The position numbers and the translations under genes are program-made. From positions 1 to 64,000 of the forward strand of contig JAITVV010000017.1 in NCBI GenBank assembly GCA_031285625.1: a stretch of 64,000 bases of DNA, given 5' to 3'. This DNA comes from Prevotella sp. (lineage in GTDB: Bacteria; Bacteroidota; Bacteroidia; Bacteroidales; Dysgonomonadaceae). The notes beneath the pieces were generated by a model. The model had not been told where the DNA came from, made no database searches, and worked only from the letters and a program-made list of their open reading frames with translations. This document shows positions 20,372 to 29,491 of the stretch, piece after piece; within the stretch, counting starts at the first letter, position 1; each line of letters begins with the position of its first letter.

Positions 20372-21447
20372 AATTTCAGTTTTAAATTTACGGTATAAGT
20401 AATATTTGTCTTTGTTTGCTCAAGAAAATAATTTCCATCGTATAACAAATCCAATCGCCGCTTAATGTTATTAAGCCCAATTCCTCCAACTTGTTTCGTG
20501 TGGGAGATTTTCTGCGGGATGGAATTTACACATGTAAAAATTAATGTATCCTCTATTATTTTAAATAATATATGAACATATGAAGCTGACCGGCTATCCT
20601 GATTATGTTTAACAGCATTTTCTACAAATGTGATAAACAGTAAGGGAGCAATCTGTATATTATCCAAGTCTCCGTCTTTAGACACAGTATAATTGAAATA
20701 GTCTCTTCGGATTTTCTCGAGTTCCAGATAATCGCTCAGAAATAATACCTCATCATTCAAAAACACTTTATTCTGTACACTTTCATTCACCAGATAATCA
20801 AGCATTTCTTCGAGTTTTCCAATAATATGTATTGCTACATCAGGATCTTTTTTTATCATGATATTAGCATTGTTGAGCATATTGAAAAGGAAATGAGGAT
20901 TGATCTGATTCTCTAAAAGTTTTAATTCCATCTGTAATGTCGTCGATTTTAGTTCTTCGGATTGTTGCACATCCAAAATCCAATGCTTAAAAACAACCAT
21001 TGTAGAGGTTCCTGCAAAGATCAGAAAAAACACCTGACTGCCCGATATCAAATTGATTATTCCTGTCAGATAATGAATGTTCCCATAATATTTATCCTCT
21101 TCAATCTCATCAACATAAAATGTAAAATTCTGAAATAGTAAAATTGAAATTAACATAAGGACAACCAACCCTGATAAAGCACAAAAATAAAATCCCCATT
21201 TATTTTTTAAGAGAAATTTTGGAGTCAATATATAGATATTAAAATAGCTCGTAACCAAGAATAAAAAAACATAGAAAAACATTCCGCCATATTTCAGAAG
21301 GGGGCTTACCGAAGCAGCCAAATCCGGTTCGTAATTGACAAAACTAGCAGAAATGGAAAGGATAAACACGAATAAGATAAAATGCCGGAATATTCTCCAT
21401 TGGGAGGACATCAAAAGTCTGATAACTATATTATTACTGGACTTCAT
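20368..21447 (-). CDS. LytS-type sensor histidine kinase (module 1)
   Basis: 359 residues: four membrane helices (about 20-158), then a His_kinase domain with the phospho-acceptor H185 in QINPHFLFNMLN, N-box FITFVENAVKH and G-box GGIGLNNIKRRLDLLY, all intact. No separate extracellular domain is seen; the signal is probably sensed in the membrane or via a partner. It follows the dead-kinase gene by 3 bases and overlaps the response regulator, so the three are one unit. Confidence 0.93.
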   Translation of the reverse strand: MKSSNNIVIRLLMSSQWRIFRHFILFVFILSISASFVNYEPDLAASVSPLLKYGGMFFYVFLFLVTSYFNIYILTPKFLLKNKWGFYFCALSGLVVLMLISILLFQNFTFYVDEIEEDKYYGNIHYLTGIINLISGSQVFFLIFAGTSTMVVFKHWILDVQQSEELKSTTLQMELKLLENQINPHFLFNMLNNANIMIKKDPDVAIHIIGKLEEMLDYLVNESVQNKVFLNDEVLFLSDYLELEKIRRDYFNYTVSKDGDLDNIQIAPLLFITFVENAVKHNQDSRSASYVHILFKIIEDTLIFTCVNSIPQKISHTKQVGGIGLNNIKRRLDLLYDGNYFLEQTKTNITYTVNLKLKL

Positions 21448-21450
21448 ATT

Positions 21451-22494
21451 CTATTTCCTTGTTAATTCTAACATAATTTCCATTTCACCGGCAAATTTGT
21501 CTGATGATATAGTCAGGACATAGCTATCCTTATACAAGGTATTTAGCCTCTCTCTAACTTTCAACAATTCCTTTTGCAACAAGATGCTATCAGCCATACC
21601 AAATATTTTAAGCAAAACCACAATAGCCTCATCCAGTATATCTATCCGTATCTCAATTTTCCGGTCAACTTCATCCTCTTCAAACGTATTGATCACATTC
21701 TGAACATAAGGCAAGAGAACCGAAGGGGGCACTAAAATTCCGTTTAAATTTCCTGTCACGCTTAATTCATAATCGAATTTAGGAGAACGCAATCTCTCCA
21801 GTTCCATAAAATTCCTTACAAAGGATATTTCAGAGTTAAGAAAAACCTGCTCCCTGTTACAGTCATATAACTGATAACGTAACAATTGTCCAAATTTCAT
21901 CAACATGGTGGAAGCTAGATCTGGTTCGGTCTTTACATAAGATTTGCTCCTGTTTAATACCTTAAAAAAGGATGCCGGATTGATTTGTTCCTTAAACTGT
22001 TCCACTTGTGAAGATTCCTGTTTAATTTTCAATTCATTAAGCTGTTGATTGGCTATCATCCAATTTTTTAAAAAGACCGGAATAAATATTCCGGAGATAC
22101 ATAACAGATGTAATACAAAAGCGGATATATTCTCAATTAACACAGTATCAGAAAACAGATCATGGCCATCGATATATGACTTATATGTAAAATATGATAT
22201 TGATAAATATAGAAGGCTGCATACGATAATAATAACAACAAACTGAAAATACTTACCTGATAACAGATATTTCACACCTATTTTCGATAATAGAAGTACA
22301 GTTACTAAATAAAGAAAGATATTAGCAGCCACAATCCAATAGATATCATTTCCCATCAGGTGGATAATATCTTGATACCCTAACAAGACATCATTAAGGG
22401 AGATAAATGTGAAAAAGATAATGAGAACTATGTATCTCCATATTCTGAATTTAGGAGAAAGTAGAAATTTATATATAAACGATTCCTGATTCAT
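21451..22494 (-). CDS. Catalytically dead LytS-like kinase (module 1)
   Basis: 347 residues from the first ATG; the longer frame would need TTG at 22503. Four membrane helices are followed by a kinase-like domain. At the phospho-acceptor the motif is QINPASFF, alanine (residue 174) replacing histidine. The N-box reads LPYVQNVINTF, without the ENxxKH residues, and the glycine-rich G-box is absent, so it should neither bind ATP nor be phosphorylated there. The helix LLRYQLYDCNREQVFL is well kept, and a second dead copy at 45505-46545 shares it. It probably forms a heterodimer with, or gives input to, the active kinase encoded next to it. Confidence 0.85.
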   Translation of the reverse strand: MNQESFIYKFLLSPKFRIWRYIVLIIFFTFISLNDVLLGYQDIIHLMGNDIYWIVAANIFLYLVTVLLLSKIGVKYLLSGKYFQFVVIIIVCSLLYLSISYFTYKSYIDGHDLFSDTVLIENISAFVLHLLCISGIFIPVFLKNWMIANQQLNELKIKQESSQVEQFKEQINPASFFKVLNRSKSYVKTEPDLASTMLMKFGQLLRYQLYDCNREQVFLNSEISFVRNFMELERLRSPKFDYELSVTGNLNGILVPPSVLLPYVQNVINTFEEDEVDRKIEIRIDILDEAIVVLLKIFGMADSILLQKELLKVRERLNTLYKDSYVLTISSDKFAGEMEIMLELTRK

Positions 22495-22537
22495 AAATAA
22501 CAAAAATAAGAGTACCGAAGCTACATATTCCTTGATA

Positions 22538-22545
22538 CAAAAGTA
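22538..22545 (-). promoter_or_regulatory. Possible -7 box (TACTTTTG) for the module 1 kinase operon
   Basis: Minus-strand TACTTTTG matches TAnnTTTG 44 bases upstream of the ATG at 22494. A second match (TATTTTTG) lies at 22501-22508, very close to the start. Neither has a well-spaced -33 element. Confidence 0.35.
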
Positions 22546-22666
22546 TACAGATTATCAATACAAACTCTGACATTACTCAATATATACCAGAGAATTAATC
22601 TCAATCCGTTCTAAATTACCAAACCTTTATATCTAACTCGTTATCAGTAATTATTCTTCCACACAC

Positions 22667-23479
22667 TCAATCTTCCCATTCAGCAGTAATGGTTCTCTGT
22701 TCGGCAGTACAGGCACTGAAATACCCTAACGCTCCATTACTGATATTTGATACCGGATTAGTAGGTGTTCCAACAGCATTTACTAAAGAATCGAAGAATT
22801 TATGAGTTCCTTTATCAACACATTGAAACTCAATAATCAGTTCATCGCCTTTCTTTATCGGATCGATATCCGAATCGTTGGCAAATACCCATAGATCCCA
22901 GTTGTAAGTTTGACCATCTCTAAATTCCAGACTTACAATATATTCGGTTAAATCCGGATTCTGTTTTCCGTTGATAAACAATAAAGCACGGTAATATTGA
23001 TTTATTTCGCCTACAGGATCTTGAAAACGTAACATAACGAAAGGATTATCCACCGCTGCAATTTTTTTCATTGTTACAGACTCTAATGGCACATGGGGAG
23101 GCATTTGTGAAGTTGCAGTATATTCCTGTCCTTCATATACAACAGACATATTGTATTTACGCCCAACTTTTCCTATTATCTTTTCTGCAGTATACCACCC
23201 GTTTGCACCTTGCTTCAGTATCTCTGAATTTCCCTGATCATCAGAGATGGTAACAACAGCTCCACTCAGATTCGGATACCCGTCATTATTATTAAAGTCA
23301 AGTGTATGGCTTACCCGTACTGTTGCCAGCTGATCTTGTTTTACTATACCTTCAATTGCAATTTTCGGAGGGACGGATTTCAGGTCTATGTCAATCTCTT
23401 TTTCGCAGGAAGGAAGACTCACAAGCAATATTGCTATAAGTATAAGTGTTATATAATCTTTTAATAATAAAGTATTCAT
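22667..23479 (-). CDS. DUF4249-type lipoprotein partner of the TonB receptor
   Basis: 270 residues. The signal peptide ends in SLPSC (cysteine 25), so it is a lipoprotein. The body is beta-rich with KIAIEGIVKQDQLATVRVSH, GAVVTISDDQGN and YTATSQMPPHVPLESV, matching DUF4249, a family found next to carboxypeptidase-regulatory TonB receptors in Bacteroidetes. Lies 51 bases after the receptor gene in the same direction. Likely an extracellular accessory of that receptor; ligand unknown. Confidence 0.8.
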   Translation of the reverse strand: MNTLLLKDYITLILIAILLVSLPSCEKEIDIDLKSVPPKIAIEGIVKQDQLATVRVSHTLDFNNNDGYPNLSGAVVTISDDQGNSEILKQGANGWYTAEKIIGKVGRKYNMSVVYEGQEYTATSQMPPHVPLESVTMKKIAAVDNPFVMLRFQDPVGEINQYYRALLFINGKQNPDLTEYIVSLEFRDGQTYNWDLWVFANDSDIDPIKKGDELIIEFQCVDKGTHKFFDSLVNAVGTPTNPVSNISNGALGYFSACTAEQRTITAEWED

Positions 23480-23530
23480 AATTTATTGGTTGTTAAAGTT
23501 ATTTACCATGTAACAAAAAGATCTGTTACC

Positions 23531-25852
23531 CTAAAACTTGAAATTCCATGAAACGGATGGTACAAACGTAAATAAGGAATATTGGTAAGCAGTTGTTTTG
23601 CTCGGGTCTTTCGTGTTGGTCCGGAATTCTATCAGATATGCATTTTCGCGTCCATATGCGTTATAGAGTCCTAAAACCAATTCAGAATAAAACTTGGAAG
23701 TCTTTTTCAGTACACATGTTGCACCCAGATCGAGACGATGATACGCAGGCATACGGTAACCATTTCTCTCAGCATAATACATCAAATCTTTATCATTCAT
23801 CTGATATTTTCCACTCGGATAGGTTATCGCATTTCCCGTATAATATACCCATGCAGCAGACAATGACCATTTCGGACTGAGTTCGTACATACCAACAATA
23901 GAAATATCGTGTGTCCGGTCCTGAATTGCATTATACCATTCGCCATTATTTATACCATCTATCTTCTTTTCCGACTTGGATAAAGTATAACCTATCCATC
24001 CGGTGAGCCTTCCTGTACGTTTTTTCAACATTAGCTCTACTCCGTACGAGCGGCCTTTACCTGATAGGATTTCCGTTTCTATAACATCACGTCCCATAAT
24101 ATCCGCACCGTCCTTAAAGTCGAGTTGGTTTTTCATATCCTTATAAAATCCTTCGACACTAAATTCGAACATATTATTCGAAAAATTACGGAAGTAGCCT
24201 AAGGATACCTGATCTGCGATTTCAGGTTTTATTATATTGGAACTCATAGCCCACCTGTCAACAGGAGTTCCCTGAGGTGCGTAAGACAATAGGTGCATAT
24301 TTTGTACAGTACGTACATAAGCTGCCTTGACAGAAGAAACAGGATTTACTTTATAAACAGCTGATGCACGCGGTTCAAGGTTAATATGAGTTTTCACTAC
24401 TTTTCCAGATTTATACCATGTACTATCCATCACGTTATTATTGTTATCCATCGTATAATATTCCCCTTTGCCTAAAGCCATAAATGCAGACATCCTAAGA
24501 CCGTATATAACTTCCAGTTTATCACTAAGTTTTAGCTGGTTAGAGATATACACTCCGTTTTCGGACGAATAGCGGTGGTGCAGGTCAACAGTACTTCTGC
24601 TTTCTTCCGAGTCCAGCTTGAAGTTGCCAGGAGCCAGATCATGGTATGTTGAACTTACTCCGAACCGCCATCTGTTTCCAGAATTGTGCTGATAGATATA
24701 TTCATGTTTCAGGTTATAATCTTTTATATTTGATTTGCCATTCTCCTTAGACCCAATTTCCATCTCCATAAAATAGTCATACTGATTGTATGATAAGGTC
24801 GTTTTAGAATTCCACTTATTATTATAAGTATGATTCCAGCTTGCTGACAGAAATTTATTCCCCCAGTTTATTTCAGCAGCTTCTTTTATCTTCATCTTAT
24901 CTTTGCCCATATAACCTGATACAGTTATGCGGTCCTTATCAGAAAGTGCAAAAGACAGTTTTATATTCAGGTCATAGAAATACAGAGTTGTATTTTTTGC
25001 TTCTTCGATTCCTGCAGCCTTCCCTATAGCATCAACATAGGTACGTCTGGCTCCTATAAGGAATGATGATTTACCTTTTTGTATAGGACCTTCCACATTC
25101 AGATTAGATGAAATCAACCCGATACCTCCGGCTACATGATATTTTTGATTATCCCCTAGGCGCTGTTGCACATCTAATACAGACGATAACCGTTCTCCAT
25201 ATTGCGCAGGCAAAGCTCCTTTATAGAGAGTTACATCACGTAATACTTCCGAGTTGAAAGTTGAAAAGAAACCCATCAGATGGGAAGCATTATAAAGCGA
25301 TACATCATCAAGCAGGATAAGGTTTTGATCGGCACTACCACCACGTACATAAAAGCCTGAACTCCCCTCTCCGGCACCCTGTATACCGGGCATTAACTGG
25401 ATAGATTTTATAATATCCCGCTCACCAAGTAAGACAGGAAGTTTATTGATTTCATTTATCTCCAGTTTTTGAACGCCTGTAATTGGTGCTGTTACATTTT
25501 CATCTGGCCGCTGCGATGTTATGACGATTTCTTTCAGCCCAACAGAGGATTGTTTCAGTTCAATATTGCGGGTTGTATTTTTTGTCAGGGAAACTGTAAT
25601 TTCCTGATCTTCGAACCCCAAATAATGAATAAGTATAGTATAGGTTCCTTTTGGCAGTGTTAGCCAATACTTTCCGTCTTCATCAGAACTTACCCCTTTT
25701 GATTCCTGTCCTTTGATAACGACAGGTACTCCCACTAAAGTTTCCTGGGTTTCTTTATCCCGGATAAATCCATTGACCGTAAAATTTTGCGCGCTTATAG
25801 TGACTGACAGCAATAAAAAGCCTAAAAGGCTGAGGTGGCGTACAAGTTTCAT
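23531..25852 (-). CDS. TonB-dependent receptor with carboxypeptidase-regulatory N-terminus (module 1)
   Basis: 773 residues: signal peptide (MKLVRHLSLLGFLLLSVTISAQ), regulatory beta-sandwich (FTVNGFIRDKETQETLVGVP), TonB-box-like region LKEIVITSQRPDEN, plug (GIQGAGEGSSGFYVRGGSAD, then LILLDDVSLYNASH) and a barrel ending in the aromatic SVSWNFKF. It imports an unknown substrate across the outer membrane. The start codon overlaps the stop of the small HU-like ORF (ATGA), suggesting coupled translation; the DUF4249 lipoprotein gene follows. Confidence 0.93.
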   Translation of the reverse strand: MKLVRHLSLLGFLLLSVTISAQNFTVNGFIRDKETQETLVGVPVVIKGQESKGVSSDEDGKYWLTLPKGTYTILIHYLGFEDQEITVSLTKNTTRNIELKQSSVGLKEIVITSQRPDENVTAPITGVQKLEINEINKLPVLLGERDIIKSIQLMPGIQGAGEGSSGFYVRGGSADQNLILLDDVSLYNASHLMGFFSTFNSEVLRDVTLYKGALPAQYGERLSSVLDVQQRLGDNQKYHVAGGIGLISSNLNVEGPIQKGKSSFLIGARRTYVDAIGKAAGIEEAKNTTLYFYDLNIKLSFALSDKDRITVSGYMGKDKMKIKEAAEINWGNKFLSASWNHTYNNKWNSKTTLSYNQYDYFMEMEIGSKENGKSNIKDYNLKHEYIYQHNSGNRWRFGVSSTYHDLAPGNFKLDSEESRSTVDLHHRYSSENGVYISNQLKLSDKLEVIYGLRMSAFMALGKGEYYTMDNNNNVMDSTWYKSGKVVKTHINLEPRASAVYKVNPVSSVKAAYVRTVQNMHLLSYAPQGTPVDRWAMSSNIIKPEIADQVSLGYFRNFSNNMFEFSVEGFYKDMKNQLDFKDGADIMGRDVIETEILSGKGRSYGVELMLKKRTGRLTGWIGYTLSKSEKKIDGINNGEWYNAIQDRTHDISIVGMYELSPKWSLSAAWVYYTGNAITYPSGKYQMNDKDLMYYAERNGYRMPAYHRLDLGATCVLKKTSKFYSELVLGLYNAYGRENAYLIEFRTNTKDPSKTTAYQYSLFTFVPSVSWNFKF

Positions 25853-26034
25853 ATTAGTTTTATTTTAAATACATTAATTAGTTTACAAAATTTATCAAAT
25901 GCACTGGATAATCCTTGTGACGAGCTGAATTCATCTTCAAGGACTTTTTCGAGCGCATTTATTACTTTCTCGCAATCGTCAATATCAACTTCTGATATTC
26001 TCGCGGTATTTTTTATAATTTCTTTTCTATTCAT
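25849..26034 (-). CDS. HU-head-like small protein (module 1)
   Basis: 61 residues. NRKEIIKNTARISEVDIDDC and VINALEKVLEDEF resemble the two N-terminal helices of HU/IHF proteins, but the DNA-embracing beta arms are absent. A paralogue of 59 residues (48945-49124) precedes the TonB receptor of module 2, with matching N-terminus, DCxKV and FDKxxxL segments. Conservation of both sequence and position supports a real gene. Function unknown; it could be a dimerising or regulatory peptide. Confidence 0.6.
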   Translation of the reverse strand: MNRKEIIKNTARISEVDIDDCEKVINALEKVLEDEFSSSQGLSSAFDKFCKLINVFKIKLI

Positions 26035-26104
26035 ATTACTACAGAAGTGCCTCCTTATTAAAGAGGGCTAAACAGAGTTTGTGAAAGTATAGTTCTCAGT
26101 TTGT

Positions 26105-26695
26105 TTAAAAATATACGCCTGCTGTAACTGACAATATATTTTCCTTTACAGCATATTTGCCATCACTTGCTTTATAGTTCTCTGTTAAGCCCAAGCCATA
26201 ATTCACTCCAACCTGCAAAATGCGTAATAGTTCGACTCCGCCACCAATATTAATTCCTGCACCAAAAGACTTTGCTTTCCATTGTGTGTCCACATTATCT
26301 TTGATGTCACCGAATTTGTCTTTACCGGATATTTTGAAATCAATATATGGACCAGCAACCAGATAAGGCCTGGCCAAACCTATAGATGCAAAACGATATT
26401 TTAGATTTACAGGGAGTTCTATATAGCTCCTTTTGTACTTTTTGTCATCAGCTTTAAGTTTTATGCCTCTTTGTACATATAATAAACTAGCCTCAAGTCC
26501 CAGTGGGCCGATAAGGAAAAACTCCGCAGAAGGCCCGATAAAAAACAAAGTCATGTTTTTATCCATAAAGTCGCCAATGTTATCTCCAGTATAATTGGAG
26601 AAATTTGCACCGCCCTTTATTCCGTATCTGAATTGTGCCTGACAAGCCAATGTAAATAAACATAAGAATAAGAATGTGGTTAAGATTTTTTTCAT
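26105..26695 (-). CDS. Outer-membrane beta-barrel protein, porin-like
   Basis: 196 residues from ATG 26695: signal peptide MKKILTTFLFLCLFTLACQAQ, then alternating strands with FRYGIKGGANFSNYTGD, LGLEASLLYVQRGIKL and a C-terminal ILSVTAGVYF, typical of eight-strand Bacteroidetes barrels (OMP_b-brl_2). An upstream ATG at 26737 is excluded by the promoter box at 26740-26747. Paired repeats lie further upstream (26776-26810), suggesting control by a neighbouring LytTR regulator. Confidence 0.85.
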   Translation of the reverse strand: MKKILTTFLFLCLFTLACQAQFRYGIKGGANFSNYTGDNIGDFMDKNMTLFFIGPSAEFFLIGPLGLEASLLYVQRGIKLKADDKKYKRSYIELPVNLKYRFASIGLARPYLVAGPYIDFKISGKDKFGDIKDNVDTQWKAKSFGAGINIGGGVELLRILQVGVNYGLGLTENYKASDGKYAVKENILSVTAGVYF

Positions 26696-26739
26696 GATTT
26701 GAATTCTATTTGTTTTTATTTTACTGCCTATTTTCACAG

Positions 26740-26747
26740 CAAAAGTA
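26740..26747 (-). promoter_or_regulatory. -7 box (TACTTTTG) of the beta-barrel gene
   Basis: Minus-strand TACTTTTG matches TAnnTTTG, giving a leader of about 40 bases before ATG 26695. No -33 element is seen; the paired repeats upstream may replace it. Confidence 0.55.
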
Positions 26748-26775
26748 GATTCTTATTAAAAACATTTTTTGAAAA

Positions 26776-26810
26776 TGAGACGAAATAGGGTATTCGTGAG
26801 ACGAAATGGG
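26776..26810. promoter_or_regulatory. Two direct repeats 21 bp apart, candidate LytTR site
   Basis: TGAGACGAAATAGGG (26776) and TGAGACGAAATGGG (26797) are near-identical and start exactly 21 bases apart, two helical turns. They lie about 28 bases upstream of the -7 box of the beta-barrel gene, where an activator would bind. LytTR regulators are known to bind paired repeats at this spacing. The rest of the 26748-27159 gap holds the second repeat pair at 27091 and no gene. Confidence 0.55.
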
Positions 26811-27090
26811 ATTTTTTTCAATCCCTGAAACCCCAGTCTATAAATTGAGGGAAACCTTATTGGAATATTGGGATGCATAAAACCCATTAGTCGTTAACAG
26901 TAGTACAAAATTTAATTGAAATATTGATTTCTTTTCTTCTCTATCTTGAAAAGATGCTGTGATATATCCTGATAGGTAAAGTATCAGGAGTAGAAATGTT
27001 CTCTTTACCATTTTATCTGAATTAATTATTTCTTTGAATTTGAACGTTTCGAAGCAAAAGTATTTTGAAATTAGCTAAGAAATGAATCTG

Positions 27091-27122
27091 TTTGACGAAT
27101 GCAATCTTCCCTTTGACAAACG
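27091..27122. promoter_or_regulatory. Two direct repeats 21 bp apart upstream of kinase 3
   Basis: TTTGACGAATG (27091) and TTTGACAAACG (27112) start 21 bases apart and end about 26 bases before the -7 box of the kinase at 27160. The GAC(G/A)AA core resembles the pair at 26776. Candidate autoregulatory LytTR site. Confidence 0.5.
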
Positions 27123-27147
27123 GTAATACACTTGAGAAGTAATGTGT

Positions 27148-27155
27148 TATCTTTG
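27148..27155 (+). promoter_or_regulatory. -7 box (TATCTTTG) that decides the kinase start
   Basis: TATCTTTG ends 4 bases before ATG 27160. An upstream ATG at 27142 precedes the box, so it cannot be transcribed from this promoter. The mRNA would start at or very close to ATG 27160, nearly leaderless. Confidence 0.6.
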
Positions 27156-27159
27156 CAAT

Positions 27160-28185
27160 ATGAAAAATAAATCACCGGATGGAACTTTCTTTATTATCTT
27201 GTTCTGGGTAATATTATTTTCGCTTTGCTGTTTTCAGATAATAACACAGACAGAGTCAGCCTTAGCTGCTGTATTATTCTCGTTGGTACTTATTCTATGC
27301 TTGAGTTTCCCTCTGACATATATCAATCGCAAAATACTGGTTAAAACGATAAAAAAAGGGAAATATGCATTGTTCATTTTCCAGCTTATAGCTTCTTCTA
27401 TATTAAGTTCTGCAATTTTCGCCTCTCTTTTTTTCTTAATGGATACATTGGAAATAAAAGGAATATTTCCTCGCTCCGAATATTTTGAGTTAATATATCA
27501 AAACCCTAAGAATATCATTGAGTTATTCTTATCAATGGGGCTTACAATGAATCTTTGTGTATTCGGATTCTGCTTCGTCATAGAATACTTAAACTCACAA
27601 AAAGTTATTCTGGAATATCAACTTCGTACTCTCAAGCATCAGGTAACACCCCATTTTATGTTCAATGTACTCAACCATATACATGTATTGATGCGAACCG
27701 ACGTAAAACTGGCATCTACCTTATTAATAAAATACTCGGAAATACTTCGTTATCAATTATATAATGGAGAAGAAGAAAAAATGTCACTGGATCAGGAAAT
27801 TCAGTTCTTAAAGGATTTTATTACTGTTGAAGATGTTAGGTGGGGTGATAAGTTAACACTAAACTGTACATGGCAGATAGAAGATGGGAAAATAGAAATA
27901 CCGACATTACTATTTATAACTTTTATAGAAAATGCATTCAAACACGTTTCCAAATCAGATTTTGAGAAAGGCTATATAATTATTGACTTCAAACAACAGG
28001 GAGATACCATAACACTGATTGTTGAAAATTCAAAATCTGCAATCCAAGATAAATCTAACACATCTAAGGGATTAGGACTTAAAAATATAAAAGAACGGAT
28101 GGATATATTATATAATGGAAAACACCAGATTATAGTCAATGAAACAGATCTCGTATATCGGGTAAAAGTAATAATAGGATTATGA
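27160..28185 (+). CDS. LytS-type sensor histidine kinase (third set)
   Basis: 341 residues from ATG 27160. Four membrane helices (about 8-145) precede a His_kinase domain with H165 in QVTPHFMFNVLN, N-box LFITFIENAFKH and G-box KGLGLKNIKERMDILY, all intact. It overlaps the response regulator gene by 4 bases (ATGA). Unlike the other two sets, it has no dead-kinase partner. Its promoter region carries paired repeats. Confidence 0.93.
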   Translation: MKNKSPDGTFFIILFWVILFSLCCFQIITQTESALAAVLFSLVLILCLSFPLTYINRKILVKTIKKGKYALFIFQLIASSILSSAIFASLFFLMDTLEIKGIFPRSEYFELIYQNPKNIIELFLSMGLTMNLCVFGFCFVIEYLNSQKVILEYQLRTLKHQVTPHFMFNVLNHIHVLMRTDVKLASTLLIKYSEILRYQLYNGEEEKMSLDQEIQFLKDFITVEDVRWGDKLTLNCTWQIEDGKIEIPTLLFITFIENAFKHVSKSDFEKGYIIIDFKQQGDTITLIVENSKSAIQDKSNTSKGLGLKNIKERMDILYNGKHQIIVNETDLVYRVKVIIGL

Positions 28186-28913
28186 CAGAAGAAATATCGA
28201 AAGCTAATAATAAAATACGCTGTTTAATTGTGGATGATGAATCAGTAGCTATCAAAGGGATTGCCGATTATATCAACGAACTGGATTTTCTGATAGTGGA
28301 TTCTACTTGTTCTTCTGCTATAGAAGCAGCAGAAATACTAAAGAACAGGGAAATTGATTTGATGTTTTTGGATATCAATATGCCTCATCTGACTGGTCTT
28401 GCTTTCCTTGAGACGTTGGCAAAAGCTCCCTTGACAATTATCACAACTGCATATTCAGAGTATGCGTTAGATGGATACAGGCTAAACGTGGTAGACTATT
28501 TATTGAAACCATTCGATTTTCAACGTTTTTTTCAGGCTGTAACAAAAGCAAGAGATTCGTTTGAGTCTCATAATGTAGAAAAGATTCCTGAAAGTTTGTA
28601 TATCCGGCAAGGCGATTCTTTTTTTAGAATTGAATGGAAAGATATTCTATTTGTAGAAGCAATGCAAAATTATTTGAAGCTACATATAAAAGATAGAATT
28701 TTGGTTATTCATCAGACAATGGCATCATTGGAAGAAAGACTACCCAAAGATGCATTCTTCAGAATACACCGGTCATACCTTGTAAACATATCTTCTATTC
28801 AATCAATCATGGGTAACTGTCTTTTTATAGATGGTAAATCATTACCCATATCACAAAGAAAAAAGGATGATCTGATGAATACCGTTGTATATAAAAACCT
28901 AATAAGTAAATAA
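28182..28913 (+). CDS. LytTR-family response regulator (third set)
   Basis: 243 residues: receiver with DD at 18-19, D64 (LMFLDINMPH), ITTAYSEYALDGY and LLKPFD, then LytTR domain (ESLYIRQGDSFFRIEWKDI, LFVEAMQNYLKLH, FFRIHRSYLVNISSI). It partners with the overlapping kinase. More distant from the regulators of modules 1 and 2 than those are from each other. The 183 bases that follow hold only the ssrA promoter. Confidence 0.95.
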   Translation: MTEEISKANNKIRCLIVDDESVAIKGIADYINELDFLIVDSTCSSAIEAAEILKNREIDLMFLDINMPHLTGLAFLETLAKAPLTIITTAYSEYALDGYRLNVVDYLLKPFDFQRFFQAVTKARDSFESHNVEKIPESLYIRQGDSFFRIEWKDILFVEAMQNYLKLHIKDRILVIHQTMASLEERLPKDAFFRIHRSYLVNISSIQSIMGNCLFIDGKSLPISQRKKDDLMNTVVYKNLISK

Positions 28914-29045
28914 TATATAATATTTTAGATAAGCATAAAGCATTAATGTTTGATATAAAAATTTCATTTTTAGATTCACCCAATTCTATTCTTTTAATAT
29001 AAAACAGAAAAGTTCAACTTATAATGGTTTGATAAGGAAAATCAC

Positions 29046-29053
29046 TATCTTTG
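29046..29053 (+). promoter_or_regulatory. -7 box (TATCTTTG) of ssrA
   Basis: TATCTTTG 44 bases before the mature tmRNA 5' end; the precursor leader would be removed by RNase P. A TTTG lies 14 bases upstream, shorter than the usual spacing. Confidence 0.5.
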
Positions 29054-29096
29054 TATCTGAATATTGATTGGATATAATCAAGTAGAAAAAACAAAC

Positions 29097-29491
29097 GGGG
29101 CTGACTGGCTTTGACAGCGAGATGAAGTGGTTTGTAAGCATGCAGTGCGTAGTCGGCTGGCACTATAATCTCAGACGTCAAAATTTTAACTGGCAATAAC
29201 AATTACGCTCTTGCTGCTTAATCGAAGTATAGTAGATATAGCTTAATCTCTGCACAGGTGTGGAGACAAGACATCGCCCGGAAGCTGTGGCTTCGAAGCG
29301 TGCCGATCAGGCGGTGCAGGCAAATCGGAGATAGAATAAGAGAAGCTTTGGCTTTTATTTGAAATTAAGAAGCTAAGGTTTGAGTTGGTAGCTTTGGTCT
29401 TGCTCACTCCCGACAATCTAAAGCGAAGATAAGCATGTAGAAAGCAAATTAGTTCCTTGTTTGGACGAGGGTTCAAGTCCCTCCAGCTCCA
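29097..29491 (+). ncRNA. ssrA: Transfer-messenger RNA (tmRNA)
   Basis: The 5' end GGGGCTGACTGGCTTTGACAG pairs with the 3' AGCTCC-A as in alanyl tmRNA. The T-arm GGGTTCAAGTCCC is clear. The coding part reads GGC AAT AAC AAT TAC GCT CTT GCT GCT TAA (29192-29221), giving the tag GNNNYALAA, close to tags of other Bacteroidales (ending NYALAA). CCA is not encoded. tmRNA rescues stalled ribosomes and marks the products for proteolysis. Its last 14 bases and terminator form the left end of an inserted element, so the 3' end now in use was supplied or restored by the insertion. Confidence 0.95.

Noticed and set aside
29243-29476. 77-codon minus-strand ORF
   Set aside because: Lies inside ssrA on the opposite strand; the tmRNA fully explains the sequence.
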